Assembly (NCBI GenBank): GCA_032622095.1
Contig: CP136061.1
Span: 91,553,845-91,617,844, forward strand
Reading direction: 5' to 3'
Length of the DNA: 64,000 nt
Origin: Siphonodentalium dalli
Taxonomy: Eukaryota; Mollusca; Scaphopoda; Gadilida; Siphonodentaliidae
The translations under genes and the position numbers were made by a program. The notes below the pieces were generated by a model, which searched no databases, had not been told where the DNA came from, and was given only the letters and a program-made list of their open reading frames with translations. Below, one piece after another: positions 54,908 to 64,000 of the stretch (positions within the stretch are counted from its first letter, which is position 1; the number at the start of each line of letters is the position of its first letter).

Positions 54908-54913
54908 ATTAAA
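54908..54913 (+). promoter_or_regulatory. candidate polyadenylation signal ATTAAA
   Basis: ATTAAA lies 37 bases after the chitinase stop; no AATAAA is nearer. Another ATTAAA occurs near 55158. Position fits a short 3' UTR, but it is only a hexamer match. Confidence 0.25.
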
Positions 54914-55169
54914 ATTATTGAATCAATGAAAGTGGCGTTGGTGACATCTGTTTGTATTTTTAAAATCAATTGTTTTTATATTTCCCTTAAGGTTATCAAC
55001 ACGATTGGCTACGGTTTGGGTGAGCCAACTGAGTAGCGACAGGACGCAAACATAGGGATGTTTATGGTCTATTAGATCCCCCACACTTCTGGTCAAAATG
55101 TTCAAGAGTTGGAAGTTCCATGTCTAAGACAACAGCATACCACAAAACAAGGAATACATTAAATTGAGG

Positions 55170-57150
55170 AAGATCACAAATTGCCCAAAACTGATTTAAG
55201 AAATATTACGAATTCTCTCTCCGATATTTATAGAATATGTAGCTGGTATCGTCGCTTAAACTGACTATGTCCATTAGGGGGGATTTGAGCACCTAATGGA
55301 CGAGGCACTGCTGGGTCCGATATATGCCAAATCCCCCGAGCGGACAACATAGTTTAAGCCACAACAGTTTTACATTCGTTACTTCGATGACGTCCTTACA
55401 ATTATTACATCAAGCAAACTAATTAACATTCATGACGTGGAAAAAACCGGACTGCAGCTTATATCGATATAGTTGTTCTAATGGTTGATATGTTTTAGAG
55501 CGAAAACACATATCCGCTTACGATTTCTGTATCAATTGCGGTGAATTATGGACGATGTAAACGTCCCACAATCACAGTGACGTCATTTAGGTCGGTTGGC
55601 GCCCCTAGTTACCTGCCCAATTTACATATACAATTACGTCATGAATGTATAGTACTAACCTATAACTTATGTGACTAGTGTCGACGTTTAAACTGTTGAT
55701 GTCAGTGATGGGATTTGAGCATCTATTGACCGAGGCTTTGCCGAGTCCAATATGTAACCCGCCATATCAAATTCAGTCGTAAGTCGGGTTTTTTTTTACC
55801 CTGTGCCAATGCATTCTCTTATATATGCGAGTCGACCATAAATTATATCGCCTCGCATATATAAGAGAATGCATTGGCCTAACAATTTTTTATCTTTTTT
55901 TTTAAATAAATGTTTCTTACAATTTTTAGGACATAAAATAAAAAGCATCCATTACCCTGCAGAGAGACCCACGCATATATAGAAGCATATAGAAGAGTGT
56001 CGTCTGCTCATGTTTGTCCGGGGCTCTGTATGGGTGAATTATAAAATTGTTAAAGAATACGAGAATTTTTTTTTTAAATTGTAAAAAATTGTTAGGCCAA
56101 TGCATTCTCTTATATATGCGATGCGACCTATGGTCGACTCGCATATATAAGAGAATGCACTGGCACAGGATAAAGAAAGTCCCGACTTACGACTGAATTT
56201 GATATGGCGGGTCACATATATGCCAAATCCACCGGGCGGACATCAGCAGTTTAAGCGACGACACTAGATACACATCTTATTTCTCCTTCGTCAACTTGAA
56301 CTTGCCTTTTGTGAGGTAAACCTGTCATTTTCCTCAGATTTACATGCGTTTCTTCGATGGCGCCCTTACGTTTATTAAGCCAAGCAAACGAATTAACATT
56401 CATGACGTGGGAAAACTGTAGTGCAGCTTAGATTGAAATTGTTCGTTGATTTGTTATAGTTATTCTAAGCTGCTGGCCTTGTTCTAATGGTCAATAGATG
56501 TGTCAGAGCGAACACACATCAGTTTACGAATTGTGTGCCGATTGCCATGAAGTATGGACGATGTAAACGTCCCAAAATCACAATGACGTTATTAAGGTCG
56601 ATTGACGCCCCTAGTTATTTGCGCAATTTACATATTCAATTTCGTCATGAAAGTAGTACTAACCTGATAAAGCTACGTTGACCTAACACAGTTATTTATC
56701 AAACGCCCACTACATCTATTGCCTACATAAAGCCTACCATATAAACGTTATGTTTATTACGTCCAAGTAGCTTTATAAGGTCAACTTTATTAGGTTAGTA
56801 CTACTTTCATGACGTAATTGTATATGCAATTTGCGCATGTAACTATGGACGTTGACCGACCTGAATGACGTCATTGTGATTTTGGGACCTTTTTATGACC
56901 GATTTACCGCACAAAATGCATGTTTTGTGCGATGGATATATGAAATATGTAGCTAATGTTGTCGATAAAACTGTTTATGTCCGCTCGGGGGATTTGGCAT
57001 CTATTGGACTCGCAAAGCCTCGCCAAATATATGCTCAAATCACCCTCACAGACAAACCGTTTAAGCGACGACAGAAGCTACATATTCTATATATTGACGT
57101 AACAAACGTAACGTTCATTAGGCAGGCTGTGTGTAGACAATACAGGTAGT
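55170..57150. repeat. nested palindromic element cluster
   Basis: Three or more copies of one inverted-repeat family lie in both orientations. Words shared are GTCGCTTAAACTG..TATGTCC, GGGGGATTTG, GAGGC(A/T)..GAGTCC, ATATATGCCAAATC and CGGACA, plus an outer part with GATGTAAACGTCCCA, AATCACAATGACGT and GCGCAATTTACATAT. 56555-56695 and 56765-56890 mirror each other over about 120 bases. One copy is split by the 55754-56215 MITE. Frames inside (56487-57149) are shadows. Confidence 0.8.
55754..56215. mobile_element. 462-bp foldback MITE, complete second copy
   Basis: Same family as 8473-8928: outer ends GTAACCCGCCATATCAAATT and AATTTGATATGGCGGGTCAC, two inner ~67-nt hairpins, AT-rich centre. The left hairpin has a 7-base insertion in its loop (CCATAAATTATATCGCC). 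It sits inside another repeat whose unoccupied sister copy (55314-55335) reads GGGTCCGATATATGCCAAAT, so the insertion added only AT bases at the target. Confidence 0.9.
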
Positions 57151-58640
57151 GGGCTGTGGATAGACTCCGATAATGGAGTTGTCTGTTGCTCACTTTTTGA
57201 AATATGATGATATATGATGACATGCAAAGACATACTATCTGGATTCCCATTCATTTATATTTATTTAGAATGATGTTTAATGTTTGGGTACTAATCAATA
57301 AACTACATTTTAGCTTGATGTCACTACGAACGAATAACCTAGAATTAAGTCGCAACAACATGGATGCAAGAGGTTTAACTCTTCAATGACTGGAGCTTCC
57401 TGAAATATTGTGAAAACGCGGAATACTATTCGTTGTGAAAGGCTCACATTATAGTGTCGGATCTAAGTAATTACATGATATATTATGTCAAACCTGACTG
57501 GCTCGAATTGCCACGGCTTTCACGGATTACTTGAGTAAAAATGCACATGAATGTAATATTCGTCAATCGTGAACTGTAATTTTTGGTAGCCATTTTGAAT
57601 AGGATTGTTCATTGTTTTGTCCTAGTATAGCATGGTTCAATGAATATAACAATTATGTTTAAACAAAACTTAGTGGTCAAAACTTCATTGTTACATACGA
57701 GAACATAAAGTAGTCAAGGAGTGTTGTCAGGTTCCATTCTTCTAGATAACTTAAAGGTTCTTTAAAGCCATTTCTTAAAAAATAGTAAGTGTCCATATTA
57801 CCCCCAATGCATGGTACATTAGAGACATTAGGCCTATGTTAATATGTGTGAATTGACCCCATAGTTGGGGCAAATTGGGACAGCCATTAATACAAAAGAC
57901 AAAAGTTTGTTTTAAAAGGAATCGTAAACACAGCCCCACAAAGCCCTTACCCGTGGATACAACATGCACTTTAGAAACGCCCACATACAAGATAAGCGTC
58001 AGTATAGATAGTCTTCACAAAGAATCGAAAAGCTGTCCATATATTCACATTACTCGCTAATTTACCATAGAATGTATTACTAGTATATATCCCTACATAC
58101 ATGTTATACAATACCACACATATGTGATAGATAGAGAGATAGATACACGTATACACACTTAGTGTCCCTCGTTGTGACATTGTGAACGAATGCAATGATT
58201 TTTAATGTATTCGCGCATTAGTTAACCCGCATAATGGTTTTACCTCAACACCAACACAAATGCTCAGGTTCACACACGCACTCACCCACACACATGGCAA
58301 TTAAAATTACAACAACAGCTTCAATAACTTTCCGCGAATTGCTGTGGCTGTTTTCATATGACATGTACTGTTTTTTGAGTGAAACCCCACGGTCACTGAG
58401 GCGGGAGTTTATTCTTCATGCATTATTGTTTATGACAAAATAACTATTGTAGTGCGTAGGGCTATAGTAGTCGTAGTGTTAGAAGTATATAAACCTACTA
58501 AGCGTGCATAATTAGATACGACACATCGAACTAGAGGCGCCTCGAGAAAAGTCGTACTCTGTACAGTTAATTGATTGATACATGTGACATACGTATAAGT
58601 GGTGGACACGGCCATAAGACCCTTGACCTATACCTCAGTT
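57151..58640. other. intergenic sequence before GST array, nothing firm
   Basis: A fragment with AATGACTGGAGCTTCCTGAA at 57389-57420 matches the left flank of the longer hairpin family. Otherwise no gene, RNA or repeat was recognised. Confidence 0.5.
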
Positions 58641-58644
58641 GAAC

Positions 58645-58910
58645 ACTTTATCTTTCGGAGTTGATACAGTTTAACGTATAAGGATTTAATAACTTCTAAC
58701 AGTTAAGTTGATGCAGTTTAATTTATAAGGATAGAGTACATTCTCGGAGTTGATACAGCTGAACCTATAAGGATAAAGTGCATTTTCAAAGATAATGCAG
58801 TTTAACCTATACGGATAGAGTATATTCTCGTAGTTCATGCTGTTATAACATATAGGATTATGCTGTATTCTCGCAGTTGAGTTTAACCTATAAAGATATA
58901 ATATTTAGAT
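58645..58910. repeat. five degenerate ~55-bp repeats just upstream of GST
   Basis: Units carry GAGTTGATACAGTTTAACCT, ATAAGGATAGAGTACATTCT and CG, diverging between copies. The last unit ends about 50 bases before the GST start codon, so the array covers the probable core promoter or 5' UTR. No TATA box was separately recognised. Confidence 0.75.
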
Positions 58911-58956
58911 GGATTTTGGATAATATTCTGTTTGATTGTTACGCCTGTGATTCATT

Positions 58957-59089
58957 ATGCCATCGTATAAGTTAACATATTTCAACATCCGTGGAAGGGG
59001 AGAGGTCATACGCCTTATCCTTAATTATGCAGGAGAGGAATTCGAAGACATTAGGATTCAGAAAGTAGACTGGCCTGCACTCAAACCAG
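58957..59089 (+). CDS. sigma GST exon 1
   Basis: ATG in CATTATGCC context; 44 codons plus one base; donor GTAGGT at 59090. Encodes beta1-alpha1-beta2 of the thioredoxin fold through W39-P-A-L-K-P, the usual place of the first coding intron in sigma GSTs. Confidence 0.92.
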
Positions 59090-60039
59090 GTAGGTACACG
59101 TACTGTTTAACTAAAACATAATTGTATAGCTCGATTTCAGTTGGTTCTAGTTATTTTGTTTGTCGCTTAATCGTCGACTATTACAATAAACTTACCTTTG
59201 ATCAAGCCCGCTGCCACATAAAAAGATAAGTTTAAAGTTCTTCCCCATCAGATATGACCCCAAATTCGTGGTAATTCACCAGTAAAAATACTTGTAGTCA
59301 ATTTGTATGGCACAGACATCGCAAAATTCCACGAAAGCACCCATCAATATTTGGTTTAAATCCAGTACAAAATGTAATAATTGAGAACGCCCGTTATTAT
59401 CAACCGCTCTCGGGAAATAAAGGTACTGACGCTCTTATTGACCACCAATTGACATTTTTCTCGGCTAAGAACAATTAAAAATGTGTAAACAAAAACGATA
59501 TCTGACCATCAAAACATCATAATAATAGGCGCATGATAAGGGTCTCTTATTGGTTTCTGTAATAATAAAACGGTAGTTTTGTTGTGGTAAATCAGTTGGG
59601 GCCATCTCAGGATGTGTTGGTGAATTGAATTGATGTTGCCATAACTGTTATATTATAATTGATTAGTCTTTCGATAACTGACAATCAACTGGCGTGTACC
59701 GAAGACCGCTACCCCATTCATGTGTGGGACCTTGGCTAACTAGGACCTCAAGTATGGCTAACTGGGACCTTGGCCAAGTTGGACCTTTTGGCTAACTGGG
59801 ACCTTGCTTAACTGGGACCTTGGCTAACTGGGACCTTCAGATGTATTATTAATAATTTCATTAAGAATACAGCACTTGAGTTTTTTGCGTGCAGTTAGCT
59901 GGCTACCGTCATAAGTAGGACATAATATTAAATTATTTTTCCCCAGATATGCCACATGGACAGATGCCTGTATTGGAGATTGATGGGAAGGTGTATACAC
60001 AGAGCCACGCGCTAGCTAGATATCTAGCTAAATTATATG
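58957..60039 (+). CDS. sigma-class glutathione S-transferase, exons 1-2 (3' partial)
   Basis: Exons 58957-59089 and 59947-60039 join in frame (G|AT, Asp45). The enzyme would conjugate glutathione to electrophiles in the cytosol. The 76 residues cover most of the thioredoxin-fold N-terminal domain: [20 protein letters not shown] with catalytic Tyr8, [19 protein letters not shown] with Trp39, and [20 protein letters not shown] with cis-Pro52 and the glutathione-contacting Gln63-Ser64, then [11 protein letters not shown]. The start is the first Met and gives the usual family N-terminus. No helical C-terminal exon was found up to 64000, so the gene continues beyond the window. Sigma class fits best (squid/mollusc GST and S-crystallin type). 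Confidence 0.92.
59700..59845. repeat. GGCTAACTGGGACCTT repeats in GST intron 1
   Basis: Six to seven copies of GGCTAACTGGGACCTT with small changes and length slips, about 100 bases before exon 2. Confidence 0.85.
59947..60039 (+). CDS. sigma GST exon 2
   Basis: Acceptor TTTTTCCCCAG; donor GTTAGT at 60040, splitting a Gly codon (phase 1). Encodes [20 protein letters not shown] and [12 protein letters not shown]: beta3-beta4-alpha3 with the cis-Pro and the S-H-A-x-x-R-Y-L-A motif. Confidence 0.93.
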
Positions 60040-61442
60040 GTTAGTACACTTTTATAAAAATGCCCGTGTCAACGATGTCATAAGGCGCAACATCGCTGCC
60101 AACCTTGGATCGTCATACATATGGTCAGGCTGTAGCATGTTCCGCGGTACAAAACCGTTTAAGTAACTCGCAGACTGTAACCAATACCAGTCAGACCGTT
60201 GTATGTGTTATGTCTCAACACCGTTTAATTAATAGCAATACCATAACTAATAAGTTAATAACGGTCAGATCAACGGTATTTTTCACGGGTCAGCACCAAT
60301 GTTTTGCACTTACGTGTAACTTGCTAATTTACCGTAGAACTAGCCAAGTTCCCGTGGTGATAATATGATTTCCCGGTAGGCATTACGATTCGTATGTTTT
60401 AGAATGGTCGAAATTAGTAATATTCGTGACTGAAAAGAGGATAAAACTTGTTATCTGCCTCGTGGAGTTTGATCCGGAAAAATTATGCATCAAACTGGGT
60501 ATAGTTTGGTAAGATCATTCTAACCAATAGTGGACTCCCGGTCCGTAAATTGATGTAATATCGGGGCGATAGAATGACGACAGTGTCTCATATCCACACG
60601 TTTCAATAAAAATTGATGAACATGAGTGAATCGGTCCGTTGAAATGTAATAGTTGTACTTGTAATAATGAGTCGAATGGGGTCAAGTCAGATGCGCAGTC
60701 TCATTGTCCTCGGCGTTGAAATAGAAGATAACCCAGCTGTCACAAATTAGTGGAAAATATCCATGATTAAGCCGTTTTTCGCAAATTTAGTACTTTTTCG
60801 GTTCACATAGGAATCGAAGTCAGACAGTCTTAACATCTTAACATTAGTCCACCGCTGTATAGATTACATTTTCCCCAAAAAAATTCCAAAACTTTTTCCC
60901 AAAATAGTTATACAGCAGCCACGATGACATCGACATTTAATTACGGACGCAAGACAAGACGGACCAGGAATGCGTTGCACTGAATGAACATAACGGATCA
61001 TTGCATTCAATGCAAACAGTTAATATTAAATATTAAATATCAGCAGATCGGATTCAGTCATACTGTATAGAATCACTGCCGAATATAATTTGGTCGCCGA
61101 TAAACATACTGTTGAATTTTTATGGAATGAACTTGGAATCACGCACAATGTTAACTTCAGGGCGCATTCAATGACCGTGATTCACCGTACAACTGACGAA
61201 ACGGTCAAACCGGAAGTATTTATTAATATTGTGCGTACGCTATATGTTAGACAGAGATACGCGCTGTATATCGGATTTATGATGGTACTGACATAATATC
61301 AGTGTTTATTGCTACATATTTGCTTAACTCAGTGAGCGTGAACAAATTCCCATTTCTTATCCAAATGGCCATGTGTTGATCGGAATGACACATTGAGATG
61401 TCCCTCAAACCAGATCAAACATGACAGTCGGTCCCGACTTTC
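60040..61442. other. GST intron 2, no further exon recognised
   Basis: No sequence resembling a GST C-terminal domain. A 68-codon frame at 61090-61296 has no family resemblance. Confidence 0.5.
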
Positions 61443-62005
61443 AAGCTAGACATCGGTTAGTATATGCATGAATCTGCTACAGTTTATACAGTGATTCGCG
61501 TTAGCTAGATATCTAGTCAATATTACGATCAGTACGCATGCACCAGGTAAATTATATACACGAAGCCACGCGCTTGCTAGATATATATATAGCCACGATA
61601 TACGTTTAGTATGCATACAGCAGCTAAAGTTTATACATAGAGCCACGCGCTGGCTAGATTTATATACATATTTCCAATATTTCCTATCAGTATACGGATG
61701 CATCATCGATAAGATTAAACTGCCCACAGAGACATGTATGCGCTTGCTAGAAACCGAGCCAATATATATTTTAGTACGCATGTCATTGGTTACAGATCCT
61801 TTCTCGGTGAAATGACGGTGTTCGCTTCAAAGTAAAAGCTTTCCGCTTTGTTGCATTTTTATAATAAAAGCTACGCGATAGTTAGATATCTGGACAATAC
61901 GTATGATTAGAACCCATCCAACAGCTACATCGTTTATGCACAGATACATGTGCTAGCTAGACATCTTGACAATATATATGGTTAGTCTTAGAACCCGTGC
62001 ACCAG
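61443..62005 (+). repeat. diverged array derived from GST exon 2 end plus donor
   Basis: About seven copies of a 65-85-bp unit whose consensus reads TTATACACAGAGCCACGCGC, TAGCTAGATATCTAG, CAATATATATGGTTAGTA and CGCATG. The real exon 2 end reads GTATACACAGAGCCACGCGC, TAGCTAGATATCTAGCTAAA and TTATATGGTTAGTACA. So each unit holds the last ~45 coding bases, the 5' splice site and a short intron piece. Copies are at about 61443, 61481, 61546, 61626, 61712, 61860 and 61926. All are decayed and have stops or indels. Confidence 0.85.
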
Positions 62006-62439
62006 GTATATAGTTGTACACACAAAACTGCACAGAGTCATGTTTACTTTACACGCACTTGATTGTGATTTATCTAAATTACAAATGAATTGGGGTATAC
62101 ATTACAGGAACGCACAGAAGACCACTCTTCCGATACAAGGTTTAATTACAAATCTATAGATTATTTACAATTCTGGTTTATTACATACACTGGACAAAAA
62201 TAAGAAGCTTTGGTAAGAGCGGTGTATGGTGAGGTTTCATGTTGTATTTTAATTGTCAGCCGTCTCTATGGATAAATATGATATGAGAACGGGGTCGGAC
62301 ACCAGACATATATGAGTTGTTATACTATATGAATATATATATTAAATACAAATGCAAAATAATTTGTTTCGTTTCTTTTAAATGTTTCGTCAGAAATTCC
62401 CCATAGCTGTTTGATACTCGGAAATTATGTGTCCAGTTT

Positions 62440-62675
62440 ACAGTAAAGTATTGTTACCTGCGCGTCATATACTGGACAGTGCATGCCACTATTATACGCG
62501 TATTGACATCGACATTTCGGGCTTCATCGGGCTTCAGTGCAGAATATTAATTTTCCGGTATTGTTACCTGCGCGCCATATACTGGGCAGAAAATAAAGAA
62601 GTGCATGCCACTATTATACGCGTATTGACATCGACATTTCGGGCTTCAGTGTAGAATATTAATTTTCCGGGTTAT
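62440..62675. repeat. ~112-bp direct repeat, two copies
   Basis: Copies share TATTGTTACCTGCGCGTCAT, ATACTGGACAG, GTGCATGCCACTATTATACG and CGTATTGACATCGACATTTC, and end AGAATATTAATTTTCCGG. The second has a 13-base insertion (AAAATAAAGAAGT-like) and lacks a short duplication. Confidence 0.92.
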
Positions 62676-62679
62676 ATAT

Positions 62680-63600
62680 ACAAAGTATTGGTGTGGCTTC
62701 GTGCCTGGATCGATACTATTCAGGTTTTCCTTGAAATATTTACAAACTAAAGCAGATTGTTCCGCTAGGTTACTGCATGTCGAAAACAGAAAATATGTTG
62801 TATAATGTTCTGTACACCAATAATACTAGTACTACATGTAGTAATAGTCAAGTTTGGGTTTATAATAGTCGACTGAATATGTACCATTGTTGATTGGGAT
62901 TACGCATAAAGCATGTCCATAAGTCTTAAAGGCATGGGCGGCGTTCGTTGCTGAAATATTCATATATGTTCAAATCGCCATCAACAGAAGGAATATTAAA
63001 ATATATATAGTTTTGTTCAAAACATAATCAGCGCGTACATAGTATATTGTCGCCAAGACATACAATGGTGTATGTAAACAAGAGCATGCTCGTGTTACAT
63101 AAGTTTTGCTTCTGTTTACACACCACAGCTCAATTATATTGGTTAATCACACACAAATGATATAAACGGTATTTATGATTTCCATATCAGGAAAACAGTA
63201 ACAAATAACGCTCTTTATGTTTACCATAATGCATCCTGATCTAAACAAGATCCAGGTTCTTTAACGTGTTTTGCTTTTGTTTACATAACAAAGGAAAAAT
63301 ATTTGACAATCACATACTGTTTATGCCATATTTCTGATTGGTATAAGAAAGAAGTATGTCTATATTTTACTATACTTTCTGTTTATGGCGGTTTTTGACG
63401 GAGGTGAATATTTTAACAGCATACCCACCGCCAACGCCGCCCATATCTGTAAAGGACATACAGTGATGATAAATGATTTATATGGTCTTTTCGCCGAGCC
63501 ATATATTAACTGTGATTCACTTGAATAGGAAACTGTGCATGTATGGGATAATGGGAGGACCTGTATCAGCCTGAGTGTTCAAGTCTGAGTTTAGTTTGCC
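62680..63600. other. sequence after the repeat, nothing recognised
   Basis: No exon or repeat family was seen; two AAACGCTCTTTAT-like words only. Confidence 0.45.
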
Positions 63601-63607
63601 TGTCGTT

Positions 63608-63704
63608 TGCAGAATGAGGTCCCCATAGGGTGAATTTAGTGACGCTATCCCGCATAGTGAGCTAGAATAACTAAATTCACCATCTGGGGACCTCTTTCTG
63701 CTTA
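63608..63704. repeat. hairpin element with GCAGAATGAGGTCCCCA ends
   Basis: GCAGAATGAGGTCCCCATAG and GTGAATTTAGT mirrored by ACTAAATTCACCATCTGGGG and ACCTCTTTCTGC. A second copy begins at 63906 (GCAGAATGAGGTCCCCAAAT) and runs off the window. Confidence 0.88.
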
Positions 63705-63789
63705 GGTGTCATATTCTCTTGGAAAGTTTCTTTGTTATCAAATATCTATAGAAACTCCTTCTATATTCTTTTTTAGTTTACTTTATCTA

Positions 63790-63876
63790 TAGTCCCAAAT
63801 TGGAAGATTGGAATACGACACATTGCATAATCGATGTTCATCACGATATTAACCATTTGGGACTTCCAATCTGAGT
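63790..63876. repeat. inverted repeat with AGTCCCAAATTGGAAG arms
   Basis: AGTCCCAAATTGGAAGATTG on the left and CATTTGGGACTTCCAATCTG on the right, separated by about 45 bases. Short foldback of unknown family. Confidence 0.7.
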
Positions 63877-64000
63877 CTATGTCTCCCATAGCAGATGAGG
63901 CCATGCAGAATGAGGTCCCCAAATGGTGAATTTTGTGATGCTAGCCCGTTATGATTTGCATTTCGGGGAGAAATGTGGAATGAATGTTCCATTTTAGGTC

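Noticed and set aside
61090-61296. Possible third GST exon
   Set aside because: The frame does not resemble a GST helical domain and has no suitable acceptor of phase 1.

Overview
The window is eukaryotic, intron-rich, AT-rich and heavily loaded with repeats. The two host genes are a secreted-type GH18 chitinase with peritrophin/CBM14 chitin-binding domains and a sigma-class glutathione S-transferase. Together with Jockey-like LINE remnants, tRNA-derived SINEs and many hairpin MITEs, they point to an invertebrate, most likely a marine mollusc (possibly a gastropod). That assignment is inference from gene and repeat types; nothing in the sequence names the species.

Layout, left to right. 1-1192 is a 121-bp minisatellite cut by the window edge. 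1193-3850 is repeat-derived sequence upstream of the chitinase; its first (signal peptide) exon was not found. 3851-54871 (+) is the chitinase: ten visible coding exons that join in one unbroken reading frame through nine GT-AG introns (phases 2,0,2,0,0,0,2,1,1). They give 696 residues: a GH18 barrel with intact DxxDxDxE, a Thr-rich linker, a CBM14 domain, a second long Thr tract and a final complete CBM14. Intron 3 (19.5 kb) holds a diverged tandem array interrupted by a Mutator-like MITE, a PIF/Harbinger-like element, a dead Jockey-like LINE on the minus strand, a plus-strand array of repetitive ORF modules (23.6-28.0 kb), and a foldback element whose ends are built of short repeats. 54872-58956 is a nest of palindromic elements. 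58957-60039 (+) is the first two exons of the sigma GST; the rest lies beyond the window.

The most unusual observation is that two tandem arrays are made from exon borders. Ten 35-bp units before chitinase exon 7 each carry the exon's 3' splice site and its first 18 coding bases. About seven diverged 65-85-bp units 1.4 kb after GST exon 2 each carry that exon's last ~45 bases plus its 5' splice site. Several other exons also sit directly beside minisatellites. Two transposon insertions can be dated against unoccupied sister copies inside the window: a MITE with a 9-bp target duplication and a ~460-bp foldback element with four extra AT bases.

The chitinase probably acts outside the cell on chitin, in digestion, cuticle/radula or shell-matrix turnover, or defence. 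The GST is a cytosolic conjugating enzyme. Nothing shows that the two genes work together; they are neighbours on the same strand.
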